Assembly: GCA_023957475.1 (NCBI GenBank)
Contig: JAMLHA010000013.1
Location: 18,286 to 82,285 of the forward strand
DNA: 64,000 nt
Source of the DNA: Crocinitomicaceae bacterium
GTDB lineage: Bacteria; Bacteroidota; Bacteroidia; Flavobacteriales_D; Crocinitomicaceae
Direction: 5' to 3'
A program made the translations under genes and the position numbers. Below, piece after piece: positions 1 through 9,216 of the stretch (its first letter is position 1; every line of letters starts with the position of its first letter). The notes under the pieces were generated by a model. That model made no database searches and was not told where the DNA came from. It was given only the letters and a program-made list of their open reading frames with translations.

Positions 1-1
1 A

Positions 2-616
2 GGTTCTGGTTACAATCAATCAAATTATTATGCTGGTGGTGGCTCTGGTGTAATGGGTGGTTATGAATCACTTCCTAGCTCTGTTCCTGCAGCACAAATG
101 GTTTACAATCACGTAGCAAGAAAAATCGAACCTTCTTTTGCGGGTGGTAGTTTATTGCAAAGCGGTATTACAGCTGGATCTCAACAAACTGTTTGTTTCA
201 CGTTTACACTTCCTTCAACATGGGATGAGTCTAAAATGCACATCGTTGGAATGTTGATAGAAGCTAATGGTAAAATCAACAATGCGGGATATTCAACTAT
301 TTCTGATGCAGTAGCTAATGGGTTGGCTAGTTGTACAACTGCTAGTGTAGCAGAAATCACTGCTGAAGAAGCTGGTTTTGTTATCTATCCAAACCCAACA
401 AATGGTATGGCTTTCATTGATATTGTTAATTTGTCTAATGAAAATGTGACATTAACAATTACTGATTTATCAGGAAAAGTAATTGCTGAAAGAAATTACG
501 AATTAAACGGTACTGTTAGTTTGCCAATTAATACAACTAATTTCAATGCAGGAACATATTTTGTAACATTACAAAGAAATGGTTCTATTCAACAACAAAA
601 ATTGATTGTTAGATAA
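2..616 (+). CDS. Omp28-like secreted protein with T9SS sorting domain (5' partial)
   Basis: The reading frame is open from base 2, so the true start lies before the window; 204 residues are visible. The stretch with ESLPSSVPAAQMVYNHVARKI resembles the C-terminal half of Omp28-family outer-membrane/secreted proteins of Bacteroidota. The last ~80 residues (from VIYPNPTNGMAFIDI to the end) form a type IX secretion type-A sorting domain: a YPNP motif, short beta strands, a GTYFV motif and a basic end (KLIVR). The protein is therefore expected to be exported by Sec, moved across the outer membrane by T9SS and cleaved or anchored. The Omp28 assignment rests on resemblance of a partial sequence; the sorting domain is clear. 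A terminator follows at 641-672. Confidence 0.75.
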   Translation, partial: GSGYNQSNYYAGGGSGVMGGYESLPSSVPAAQMVYNHVARKIEPSFAGGSLLQSGITAGSQQTVCFTFTLPSTWDESKMHIVGMLIEANGKINNAGYSTISDAVANGLASCTTASVAEITAEEAGFVIYPNPTNGMAFIDIVNLSNENVTLTITDLSGKVIAERNYELNGTVSLPINTTNFNAGTYFVTLQRNGSIQQQKLIVR

Positions 617-640
617 TCTATCAGATTAATTAAATAGGAA

Positions 641-672
641 TAAGGTTGTCGAAAGGCAACCTTATTTTTTTT
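641..672 (+). terminator. Rho-independent terminator after the Omp28-like gene
   Basis: An 8-bp perfect stem, TAAGGTTG (641-648) and CAACCTTA (657-664), with an 8-nt loop, is followed by a run of T on the + strand. It lies 25 bp after the stop codon of the preceding gene. Confidence 0.8.
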
Positions 673-734
673 ATGGAGTTTAAAAAATTAGATGGAGCTA
701 TAGGCTATTGCAGGGCAAGTGCATTTAAAATTTA

Positions 735-2020
735 GGTTATACTAAATGTTTTGTGAGACAAATATAGCGTAAAAATTCTTTACTTTGTCAAAAAAGAGTG
801 ATTGAAAATGGAATTCATAGATTTTTTAGGAGAAATGCTGGGCATAACTAAGGATTTTGCCGTTACCAAAATTGAGAAAAACGAGTTTGATAAAACGATT
901 AATATTCACATTGAATATTTACCCAAGACCTATTCAAAGAGAGGGAAAGAGTACGCCATTTACGATCGTACTCCTGTTCGCAAGTGGCAACATTTAAACT
1001 GGTTTGAATACAAATGTTATTTGATTGGTTCTTTGCCTAGATATATTGCTGAAGATGGAAATCCAAAGGTTATTGACATTAATTTTGCTCCTCCCGGGAA
1101 AGGCTATACTCATTTATTTGCCAGAGAAGTTATTTTCGCATTAAAGAAAGTTCGAGTACAATCAACTGTTGCTGATTTATTCCAAACAACCGACTATATT
1201 GTTAGAAGTATAATGGAATCAGCGGTTGAAAGCGGACTAGAGAAACGAGGTTTAGTGAAAGACTTTAAAAACATTAGTTTAGACGAAAAAGCTTATACAA
1301 AAGGACATCATTATGCGACCATTTTGATAGATAGTGATACTAATACTGTGCTGGATATGGTTGAGGGGAGAAAAGAAAAAAATGTTAAGAAACTTTTTGT
1401 AAATGTGAGTGGAGAAACGAAACAACCACAACTAAACAGAGTGAATATGGATATGTGGAAACCATTTATAAATACAATAAAGTTTATTGCTCCACAAGCG
1501 ATAATAGTACACGATAAATTTCACTTATTCAAGATGTTATCGGAAGCCATTGATAAAACAAGAAAAAAAGAAGTGAAAGACAACCCTCAACTAAAAGGGC
1601 TGAAATACACTGTTTTGAAGAATGCTAACAATAGAACTGAAACTCAGCATGCTATATTTGAACAGCTGATTAAAGACAATTTAAAAACCTCTCAAGCGTG
1701 GTTAATACGAGAGAACTTTAAAGACGTATTTGCCGACAAACAAAACGTTGAAAGTAACTATAAACAGTGGAAAGAAAACGCATTGACTTTTTCAATTAAT
1801 GCAGTAAATAAGGTGATTGCTACATTCGACAGACACTTAAACGGGATAATAAATGCAATAATTACTGGTACTTCTAGTGCAAAACATGAAAATAAAAATG
1901 GAGCGATTCAATCAGTTATTGCAAAAGCAAGAGGATTTAGAAATTTTGAAAGATTTAGGATAAATGCATTATTCTATTTCGGAAATTTAAACCTCGTTCC
2001 ACAAAACATTTAGTAATGCC
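735..2020 (+). mobile_element. Intact ISL3-family insertion sequence with 8-bp target duplication
   Basis: Terminal inverted repeats of 21 bp start with GG: left 735-755 (GGTTATACTAAATGTTTTGTG) and right 2000-2020, whose reverse complement differs only at positions 3-5 (18 of 21 identical). The flanking octamer AAAATTTA occurs at 727-734 and again at 2021-2028, a perfect 8-bp direct repeat; 8 bp is the usual duplication for ISL3 elements. The element is 1,286 bp and carries one full-length transposase whose stop codon lies inside the right inverted repeat. The undamaged duplication and reading frame suggest recent insertion. Confidence 0.9.
808..2013 (+). CDS. ISL3-family transposase
   Basis: DDE transposase of 401 residues. 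The catalytic acidic residues appear as ISLDEKAY (near residue 159), IVHDKFHLF (near 235), and the C-terminal AKHENKNGAIQ followed by KARGFRNFERFR, which matches the ISL3 pattern with E in the A-x-x-E block. The start is taken at ATG 808; an in-frame TTG at 802 is less likely. ISL3 transposases normally begin with a cysteine zinc-ribbon before the RxWxHLxxF segment. Here the order of blocks is kept (VRKWQHLNWFEY near 58-69) but the paired cysteines are absent, only one cysteine remaining nearby. The stop overlaps the right terminal repeat. Confidence 0.88.
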   Translation: MEFIDFLGEMLGITKDFAVTKIEKNEFDKTINIHIEYLPKTYSKRGKEYAIYDRTPVRKWQHLNWFEYKCYLIGSLPRYIAEDGNPKVIDINFAPPGKGYTHLFAREVIFALKKVRVQSTVADLFQTTDYIVRSIMESAVESGLEKRGLVKDFKNISLDEKAYTKGHHYATILIDSDTNTVLDMVEGRKEKNVKKLFVNVSGETKQPQLNRVNMDMWKPFINTIKFIAPQAIIVHDKFHLFKMLSEAIDKTRKKEVKDNPQLKGLKYTVLKNANNRTETQHAIFEQLIKDNLKTSQAWLIRENFKDVFADKQNVESNYKQWKENALTFSINAVNKVIATFDRHLNGIINAIITGTSSAKHENKNGAIQSVIAKARGFRNFERFRINALFYFGNLNLVPQNI

Positions 2021-2209
2021 AAAATTTATGATTAGTTCTCTTAGATTTCTCTGACTTAATTTCGATTGAAGTCAATATAAATGAAGTAGAAAAAATCTAA
2101 TAACCTATTTTATTTGTTTTATATTTCTGTCTTATCCACCGCTACTAATCTATCAATTATACAGTGTCTGTTAAGTGTTAGATTTCTTTATTAACAAATT
2201 TTTCTTTAA

Positions 2210-2240
2210 ATCAAAAAAGCTACCTCTTGGGTAGCTTCTT
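2210..2240 (-). terminator. Rho-independent terminator of the RND efflux operon
   Basis: Stem AAGCTACC (2217-2224) pairs with GGTAGCTT (2230-2237). Read on the - strand it is followed by a T run. It lies about 30 bp past the stop of the RND permease gene, the last gene of the leftward operon. Confidence 0.8.
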
Positions 2241-2268
2241 CGATCTATTATCTATAATCTCTAATTTA

Positions 2269-5200
2269 TTAAAATTCACTCACCTCTTTGTGATCATAAG
2301 GTTCTGCGATTAATTCATCAAATGCTAATGGTGGTTTGTTTAATCCCAATTTGATTAGTATGCTGTCAAACAATTGATAGACAACAGGAACCACAATCAA
2401 TGTTAAAAACAAAGAAGAAATCAATCCACCGATAATAACCCATGCCAATCCGTTTTTCCATTCGGCACCAGCTCCAGATGCGATGGCAATTGGGAACATA
2501 CCAAATACCATAGCGATGGTTGTCATCAAAATTGGTCGTAAACGTGCATGGTTTGCCAATAATAGCGCATCATGTGTTGATTTGCCTTGTGATCTGAGGT
2601 GATTGGTAAAGTCAACCAAGATAATAGCATTTTTCGCCACCAAACCAATCAACATAATCATCCCCAAAATGGTAAAGATACTCAACAAATTATTGGTCAA
2701 TGCCAATGCTAAGAATGCTCCAATAATTGCTAACGGAATAGAGAACATGACCACCAATGGATGCACAAAACTATCATACAACATAACCATGATGAAATAA
2801 ACCAACAACACTGAAACAAGTAACGCAATTCCTAACGAACCAAAACCATCTTGTTGACGTTCCATATCACCACCCCATAAATAATCAATACCTAAAGGCT
2901 TGTCCATTTTCGATAATTTAGCTTCTAAGTCTTTCACTATATCACTAACTGGGCGACCAACTGCTTGTGATTGTACTTTCACTGAAGCGGTTTTATCTCG
3001 TCTTTCTAGCTTGTTTGGTCCAGATTTCAATGTTACATCAGCAAATTGAGACAAATGAATCACTTGACCCATGTTATTGATAAATGAAACATTTTTTACA
3101 TCTTCAATATCTTTACGGTTGAATGCATCCAAACGAATATTGATATCGTATTCATATTCTCCCCTTCTAAACTTACCGTCAATATTACCATTAAACGATG
3201 TTTGTAAAGTTCCCCCAACAATTTGCATGCTCAAACCTAAAGCAGCCATTTTATCTCTATCCAAATCAATTGCTATCTCAGGCGTACCCGATTCAGAAGA
3301 TAAAATTGCTTCGGCAACTCCTGGTATTGTTCTCAGTGTATCCAAAACACGATCGGCATACGCATAAACCTCATTGATATCTGTACCGATAATCGCCATT
3401 TCTAACGGTGCTTTATCCGCCATACCCATGATACTAATCGGTGCGGTACTTACTTTTGCTCCAACCAATATTTTAGACAATTCTTTTTTGTATTTCGCTG
3501 CAAGAATGTTTGATGCATCTTCACGTTCAGATTTATCTACCAATTTCAAGGCAATTTCACCTTTGTATAGCGTTTTACTAATACCAGACATACCATCAGA
3601 AGATTGTCCAACGGTTGTGATCAATGTTTTCACCTCTGGTTTTTTAGACAAATATTCCTCTGCCTTCATGATAATCTGATTGGTTTGCTCCAACGAAGCA
3701 TCTTTTGGTAACTCAACTTGCACCAACAACTCTCCTCTATCTCCTTGTGCAAAGAACTCAGCTCCGATAAATCCTCCAATAACTAGTCCAAAAGAAGATA
3801 CTAATAAGGTAATTACAATAACCAATGTTGAAATCTTATGTCTCAATGACCATTCCAAAATACCTGAAACCCACTTAGTAAATCGTTTTAGTAATTTTTC
3901 AAAACCGATAATTATTTTACCACCCAAGTTTTTTCCTGTCAAATGAGTCAACGTTCCAAAACGAGATGTTAACCAAGGTACAATTGTAAATGAGGTAAAT
4001 AAACTTAGTAATACTGCGATGACAATGGTTAAACAAAACTCACGCAAGATATTGGCAACCATACCGGTACTTAACCCAATTGGTAAGAATACCACTACAA
4101 TAACCAACGTAATGGAGATAACTGTAAATCCAATTTCTCTTGTACCATCAATTGAAGCTCTCACACGGTTTTTTCCCATCTCCATGTGTCGGTAAATATT
4201 CTCAATAACCACAATGGCATCATCGACGAGAATACCTACCACTAAGGAAAGCGCCAACAACGACATTAAATTCAACGAGAAACCTAAAAAGAACATTCCA
4301 ATAAAAGTAGAAATTAACGAAATTGGAATGGCAATCATTACAATTAATGCATTTCTCAAACTATGAAGGAACAACAACATAATGGCCGCAACAAGCAAAA
4401 TGGCCATAATTAAGTCATGTACAACCGCATCAGCTGAATTCAATGTGTAAACGGAAGTATCATTCGCTATTTGAAGTTTAACTCCATATTGCTTGTACTC
4501 TTCTTCTATTTGTTTGATAACTTTTTGCGTTTTTTTACTCACCGCAACAGCGTTGGCATCCGTTTGCTTTAATACTTGAAGCGCAACAGATTCTTTTCTA
4601 TTCAAACGAGCAATTTTCTCAGCATCTTGTTGCGTTTCTTGCACATCAGCGATGTCTCTCAAGCGAACTTGTCCATTGCTTTGTTGCGATTGAATAACGA
4701 CCAAGTTTCTTAATTCTTCAATATCTTTGTATTTTCCTTCCAAACGAATCAACATACTTTGTTCTTGCGATTTGATACTTCCTGTAGGAAAATCCATGTT
4801 GGAAGACAAAATTGCTTGTTGAACTTGAAGAATTGATAAATTGTAGGCTTCTAATTTCTTCGCATCAATGTTCACTTGAAACTCTCTTTTACGACCACCA
4901 ATCGTAATAACTCTGGCAACACCATCCACACGAGCCAATAAAGGCTGAATCCTTTTTTCAATCAAATCAAAGAATTCAACATCTGACAAATTATCTGTTG
5001 TTGCCGCTATGGATACAATAGGCAAATCATCAAACGAGAACTTTTTTAACGAAGGTGTTTTGATTGTTTCTGGCAAATCGGACATGATGGCGTCAATATT
5101 CCGCTGTGCATCTGTCATCGAATAGTTAACATCTGCATTGTCCTGTAATTGAATAACGATAAGTGACAAACTTTCAAAGGAAGTCGCTTCAATTTTTTTC

Positions 5201-5430
5201 ACTTTTTCCATTGATGCAACGGCTTCTTCTAACTTTTTCGTTACTGAGTTTTCAACTTCAGACGGAGAAGCCCCTGGATAAACCGTAGCTATCGAAATGA
5301 CACTTGGAGAAAATTTTGGGAGCAATTCATAATTCAATAGCGAATATGAAATGACACCAAAAATTGTAAGTGCTGTAAAAACAACGATTACCAACGATGG
5401 TCGTTTGATTGATATATCTGTAATTTTCAT
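2269..5430 (-). CDS. RND-family efflux transporter permease (AcrB/HAE1-like)
   Basis: Inner-membrane proton-driven pump of 1,053 residues, the usual length for AcrB/MexB-type permeases. The N-terminus ITDISIKRPSLVIVV is the typical first transmembrane segment. The proton-relay residues are present: the aspartate pair in GILVDDAIVVIEN (TM4, near residue 400) and the lysine in GLVAKNAIILVDF (TM10). Two large periplasmic loops follow TM1 and TM7, as in all RND pumps. It is the third gene of a leftward operon: TolC-like, adaptor, permease, with 30 bp between adaptor and permease. The three products would form a tripartite pump across both membranes. The substrate cannot be told from sequence; the family ranges over drugs, bile salts and hydrophobic compounds. 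Confidence 0.93.
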   Translation of the reverse strand: MKITDISIKRPSLVIVVFTALTIFGVISYSLLNYELLPKFSPSVISIATVYPGASPSEVENSVTKKLEEAVASMEKVKKIEATSFESLSLIVIQLQDNADVNYSMTDAQRNIDAIMSDLPETIKTPSLKKFSFDDLPIVSIAATTDNLSDVEFFDLIEKRIQPLLARVDGVARVITIGGRKREFQVNIDAKKLEAYNLSILQVQQAILSSNMDFPTGSIKSQEQSMLIRLEGKYKDIEELRNLVVIQSQQSNGQVRLRDIADVQETQQDAEKIARLNRKESVALQVLKQTDANAVAVSKKTQKVIKQIEEEYKQYGVKLQIANDTSVYTLNSADAVVHDLIMAILLVAAIMLLFLHSLRNALIVMIAIPISLISTFIGMFFLGFSLNLMSLLALSLVVGILVDDAIVVIENIYRHMEMGKNRVRASIDGTREIGFTVISITLVIVVVFLPIGLSTGMVANILREFCLTIVIAVLLSLFTSFTIVPWLTSRFGTLTHLTGKNLGGKIIIGFEKLLKRFTKWVSGILEWSLRHKISTLVIVITLLVSSFGLVIGGFIGAEFFAQGDRGELLVQVELPKDASLEQTNQIIMKAEEYLSKKPEVKTLITTVGQSSDGMSGISKTLYKGEIALKLVDKSEREDASNILAAKYKKELSKILVGAKVSTAPISIMGMADKAPLEMAIIGTDINEVYAYADRVLDTLRTIPGVAEAILSSESGTPEIAIDLDRDKMAALGLSMQIVGGTLQTSFNGNIDGKFRRGEYEYDINIRLDAFNRKDIEDVKNVSFINNMGQVIHLSQFADVTLKSGPNKLERRDKTASVKVQSQAVGRPVSDIVKDLEAKLSKMDKPLGIDYLWGGDMERQQDGFGSLGIALLVSVLLVYFIMVMLYDSFVHPLVVMFSIPLAIIGAFLALALTNNLLSIFTILGMIMLIGLVAKNAIILVDFTNHLRSQGKSTHDALLLANHARLRPILMTTIAMVFGMFPIAIASGAGAEWKNGLAWVIIGGLISSLFLTLIVVPVVYQLFDSILIKLGLNKPPLAFDELIAEPYDHKEVSEF

Positions 5431-5460
5431 CTTTTATTAATGTTATTGATTGATAAATGG

Positions 5461-6525
5461 TTATTCTATAACCTCTATGACTGAACCATCAACTAAGTTA
5501 ATTTGACCACTTATAATGACAATGTCACCTTCATTTAAACCACCAAGTACTTCAACCATATCACCAAATACAGCTCCAGCATCTATTTTCTTAGCTTTTG
5601 CAAATCCTTCTTTTTCAATCACGTATATCTGACCGCTGTTAACTCCACCAAGAAAAGACGAACGAGGTATAGCTATGATTGGTTTTTGCTCGCCAAACTC
5701 AAACGAAGCAGAAGCATACATTCCTGCTTTTAATTTGCTTTTTGCAGAAGAGTTATCCAATACGATTTCAATTGGGTAGTTCAAGCTATTGTCTGCTTTT
5801 GGAGCAATGAATGAAATTTTACCAGTAAAGTTTTCATCTTGAAAAACAGGGATTTTGATTGCTACTTTATGCCCTACTCCAAGTTGAATCACTTGTCGCT
5901 CATTGGCTGCAACTTTTAATTTCAAACTTGAAATATCAACAATATTAAACAATTGAGAACCAGAACCAACAAAAGAACCAATTTCAACAAATCGTGTATT
6001 GATCACACCAGAAATAGGCGCTTTAATGACAGCATCAGCAACACGTTTTCTCGCTTGATTTAATTGAATTTCGGCGTTTTTTACTGCTAAATTGATTTCA
6101 TCTACTTGCGCTTGTGTTACACCTCCCGATTTCAATGCTGCTGTTAAACGTGTTTGATCATTTTTCAACTTTGCTAAAGCATCTGAAGCTATTTGCTCAT
6201 CCAAACCACTGTAAACGCTTTCTACACGAGCCAACACTTGACCTTTAGTAACTTTATCTCCTTCTTTAACAGATAATGATAAAACTTTACCATTTACTTC
6301 CGAAATAACCACCAAATCTTGATTGGCTGCTAATTTACCATTAACAGAGAAGTCGATATCAATTACCTCGCTCTTAACTTTAAACACTTTTACTGGTATT
6401 TTAGCATCACCAGTACTTACTACATCAACTTTTGATTGATTTTCTTTTTTATTATTAATCAATTTCATTGCAATTCCTACACCAAGAACAGCAAAAACTA
6501 AAATGTATATGATTGTTTTTTTCAT
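5461..6525 (-). CDS. RND efflux periplasmic adaptor subunit
   Basis: Membrane-fusion protein of 354 residues (AcrA/MdtA family). An N-terminal hydrophobic segment (IIYILVFAVLGVGIAM, residues 4-20) anchors it or acts as signal. The lipoyl/barrel-sandwich halves are seen around residues 70-105 (SEVNGKVLSLSVKEGDKV) and 160-185 (VIKAPISGVINTRFVEIGSFV), separated by an alpha-helical hairpin of about 60 residues, then the beta-barrel and membrane-proximal domains. It is 8 bp downstream of the TolC-like gene and 30 bp upstream of the permease, so it is co-transcribed and bridges the two. Confidence 0.92.
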   Translation of the reverse strand: MKKTIIYILVFAVLGVGIAMKLINNKKENQSKVDVVSTGDAKIPVKVFKVKSEVIDIDFSVNGKLAANQDLVVISEVNGKVLSLSVKEGDKVTKGQVLARVESVYSGLDEQIASDALAKLKNDQTRLTAALKSGGVTQAQVDEINLAVKNAEIQLNQARKRVADAVIKAPISGVINTRFVEIGSFVGSGSQLFNIVDISSLKLKVAANERQVIQLGVGHKVAIKIPVFQDENFTGKISFIAPKADNSLNYPIEIVLDNSSAKSKLKAGMYASASFEFGEQKPIIAIPRSSFLGGVNSGQIYVIEKEGFAKAKKIDAGAVFGDMVEVLGGLNEGDIVIISGQINLVDGSVIEVIE

Positions 6526-6533
6526 CTTTTATC

Positions 6534-7892
6534 TTATTTATTCAGTAATGAACTTATTTCTCCTTTTGATTTTATTAATTCCAATTCTGCAACTTTGTAT
6601 TGCAACAATGCTTCGCTATAACTATTTTCAGCAGTTCTTAATTCAGTTTCTGCATTGATTAAATCCGTTAAACTTGCCAAACCTAATTGGTAATTGTTTT
6701 GTGTTACTTCAAACACTTCATTTGCCAATTCTTTGTTTGCTTTTTGCGCATCAATCATCTTAATACTGTTTGCAATTTGCATGCGTGCATTTTCATAAGC
6801 CATTGTCAACGCATTCGTTGTACGCGACATTTCTTCTCTCAACTGTTTTAATTGAATTTCAGATGATTTAACTTTTGAACTTCTTGCCAATCCATCAAAA
6901 ATTGGAATAGAAAGATTTAACGAAAAAGAGGACATGTCGTAACTAAGTGCTTTCTTAGAATATAAGTTAAATTTATTGCTTTGTGTATTGTACGTATAAT
7001 GTCCAGTTAAATACAAACTTGGAATGTAACCAGCACGAAAAACCTTTGTTTGCAAAGCCAACAATTCAGCTTGCTTGTTCATCACTTGCATGGAAAGCAA
7101 ATTATCCGTATTTAAAGAAGAACCATCGATAGATTCCCCAAAATTTTCCATATCGTTTAAAGCTGTTTCAGGAACTGTTATATCTTGATCCATTGGCATA
7201 CCTATGTAGTATTTCAATAAATTTTTCATTTGAATAACTGCATTCTCTAATTCCAACTTCTGTGCTTGGAGGTTTGTCTTGTTAACACGAACTCTATCAA
7301 CATCAATTTTTTTAACCAACCCATTTTCAAATTGAGCAGCCAAGATATCTTCCAATTTAATCACTCTATCAATATTGGCTTCCAACACCCCCATTTTCGT
7401 TTGAGTTACTACCAATTGATAATAATTAGTAGCTACTAATTGCAACACATTTTCTTCACTTAATTGAGCACTCAACTCATAAAATTGTTTACTACCTTTA
7501 GCTGCTTTTAATCCCGCAAACACCTGCTGATTGTAAATTTGTTGACTCAACGTTACCTGTGTCATTGCCGACCAATTTTGACCTGCTCTAATCGCTACAA
7601 AATCATCTGGGCTACCTCCCATGAATGCAGCTGGCAAAACAAATTGCTGAACAATCGGGTTTCCTGTAATGGATGAATTTAAATTAATTTGAGGCATTGC
7701 CGAAGCCATCGACTCCGTAACCTTAACTTTTCCATTCTCGATATCTAATCGAGCTTGTTTCATTACCTCACTATTTTCCAACGCATAATTCAACGCATCT
7801 CTCAGTGTTACAACCTGTTGTGAAAAAACAGATGCACTAAAAAGTGTGATGGAGAATAAGCAAAAGGCGATTTTTATTACTCTATTTTTCAT
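6534..7892 (-). CDS. TolC-family outer-membrane efflux protein
   Basis: Outer-membrane channel of 452 residues. The start is placed at ATG 7892 because it gives a clean signal peptide (MKNRVIKIAFCLFSITLFSASVF, cleaved near SQQ); an in-frame ATG at 7940 would add an unlikely 16-residue polar leader. The mature protein has the TolC pattern of long amphipathic helices in two structural repeats, beginning TLRDALNYALENSEVMKQARLDIENGKVKV and closing with GLASLTDLINAETELRTAENSYSEALLQYKVAELELIKSKG. It is the first gene of the leftward RND operon. Confidence 0.92.
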   Translation of the reverse strand: MKNRVIKIAFCLFSITLFSASVFSQQVVTLRDALNYALENSEVMKQARLDIENGKVKVTESMASAMPQINLNSSITGNPIVQQFVLPAAFMGGSPDDFVAIRAGQNWSAMTQVTLSQQIYNQQVFAGLKAAKGSKQFYELSAQLSEENVLQLVATNYYQLVVTQTKMGVLEANIDRVIKLEDILAAQFENGLVKKIDVDRVRVNKTNLQAQKLELENAVIQMKNLLKYYIGMPMDQDITVPETALNDMENFGESIDGSSLNTDNLLSMQVMNKQAELLALQTKVFRAGYIPSLYLTGHYTYNTQSNKFNLYSKKALSYDMSSFSLNLSIPIFDGLARSSKVKSSEIQLKQLREEMSRTTNALTMAYENARMQIANSIKMIDAQKANKELANEVFEVTQNNYQLGLASLTDLINAETELRTAENSYSEALLQYKVAELELIKSKGEISSLLNK

Positions 7893-8394
7893 TTTCTTTA
7901 TAAAGGCAGTGCAAATTTGATGATAAAAAATGGTTCGCAAACAATAAAAAAGGTGAAACGGACAAAAAAAATGTTAAACGGCCACATCTAAGGAAATTGC
8001 AATTAAAAATTCACGATTTTAACACAGTATAACTCTTATACATAGATATCCAATTAATCTATGTCAAGCTCCTAAGAAATGATTTATTTGCAGAATATGA
8101 ACCTCGATCACTTGGGCAATTAGATAGAAATCAATTGTATGTATAAAATATAAAAGATTTCTCAAAAACCTAATCAGTTTTAGGAAGGCTAAATAAAAAG
8201 AATTTCTAAGAGGATTGCTTGCGAGCTCAGCAAGCAATCCTCTTACTTTGAACACTGTAACACATCATTTCGATGACTCAGTCAGGGAAATTTAAGGGAG
8301 TGTCACATTTGAAACTTGAATCTGCCCCAGTAAAAATTTGTTAGATATTTCGATTAATCTATATTGTTTTTTAATTTTACAAGAAAATAGACTT
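7893..8394. other. Intergenic region with a long perfect hairpin
   Basis: This 500-bp stretch lies between two divergent genes (TolC-like and lgt) and should hold both promoters. Its main feature is a perfect 16-bp inverted repeat, TAAGAGGATTGCTTGC (8207-8222) and its complement (8230-8245), with a 7-nt loop. No strong T run follows on the + strand; a weak one lies on the - strand. A short open stretch on the + strand (about 8039-8143) ends in EYEPRSLGQLDRNQLYV; it looks like the tail of a decayed gene but I do not recognise it. I see no RNA gene or credible CDS. Confidence 0.5.
8207..8245. repeat. 16-bp perfect inverted repeat, 7-nt loop
   Basis: Arms 8207-8222 and 8230-8245 are exact reverse complements (TAAGAGGATTGCTTGC). 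It lies between divergent genes. It could be a terminator for a lost leftward gene or a repeat-element hairpin. Confidence 0.7.
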
Positions 8395-9213
8395 ATGTTG
8401 TACATTCATTGGGACGTAACGCCAGAAATTATAGAAGGTTGGAAAACACCTAACTATTATGGTTTATTATTCGTAACAGGTTTAATTCTTGGCTATTACA
8501 CCATCAGAAAAATGTTTCGAAAGGAAGGTGTTTCGGATGAAAAATTAGACAAACTCGTTTTGTACGTCGTTATTGCTACCATTGTTGGTGCTCGTTTGGG
8601 ACACGTATTTTTTTACGATTGGCCTTATTATAGACAACATCCAGGCGAAATTCTTAAAGTTTGGGAAGGTGGATTGGCCAGTCATGGTGGAGCTATGGCT
8701 TTAGTTATTGCACTCATTCTTTACAACAAATTCGTACTGCAAAAAAGCTATTTATGGATTTTCGACCGCATTTCTGCACCTATAGCCATTGCTGGAACTT
8801 TTATTCGTTTGGGCAACTTGATGAATAGCGAAATTGTGGGCCGTCCTACTGATGTACCTTGGGCTTTTGAATTTGTAAATTACATCAATGAGACTACAGG
8901 GCAGTTCGATCCTACTCCTCGTCACCCAGCTCAATTGTACGAAGCAATTATGTACTTTTTTATTTTCATAATTTTATTGTTCTTATTTTGGAAAAAAGAT
9001 TCATGGAAACGACCTGGTTTAACGTTTGGTGTTTTTCTAATTCTCCTGTTTGGTGGCCGCTTCATTGTAGAATTTTACAAAATGGGACAAACAGCTTATG
9101 ACGAATCGTTGACCATCAACACAGGTCAGCAATTATCGATTCCATTTGTAGTTGCCGGTATCATTATTTTAATTTGGTCGTTTAAAAACAAACCCAAAAC
9201 AGAAGTTCAATAA
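8395..9213 (+). CDS. lgt: Prolipoprotein diacylglyceryl transferase
   Basis: Transfers diacylglycerol from phosphatidylglycerol to the lipobox cysteine of prolipoproteins, the first step of lipoprotein maturation in the inner membrane. The start is taken at ATG 8395 (MLYIHWDVTPEII), giving 272 residues, normal for Lgt; the frame is open further upstream without a good start. Family marks: GLASHGGAMALV with the essential His, the Lgt signature RLGNLMNSEIVGRPTD, HPAQLYEA, and GGRFIVEFYK with the conserved Arg. About seven hydrophobic segments are visible. It lies 3 bp before the DUF58 gene. Several lipoproteins in this window would be its substrates. Confidence 0.95.
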   Translation: MLYIHWDVTPEIIEGWKTPNYYGLLFVTGLILGYYTIRKMFRKEGVSDEKLDKLVLYVVIATIVGARLGHVFFYDWPYYRQHPGEILKVWEGGLASHGGAMALVIALILYNKFVLQKSYLWIFDRISAPIAIAGTFIRLGNLMNSEIVGRPTDVPWAFEFVNYINETTGQFDPTPRHPAQLYEAIMYFFIFIILLFLFWKKDSWKRPGLTFGVFLILLFGGRFIVEFYKMGQTAYDESLTINTGQQLSIPFVVAGIIILIWSFKNKPKTEVQ

Positions 9214-9216
9214 ACC

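Noticed and set aside
8064..8255. A leftward 63-codon frame across the long hairpin
   Set aside because: It is driven by the hairpin arms and hydrophobic low-complexity sequence; there is no ribosome-binding context and no family resemblance.
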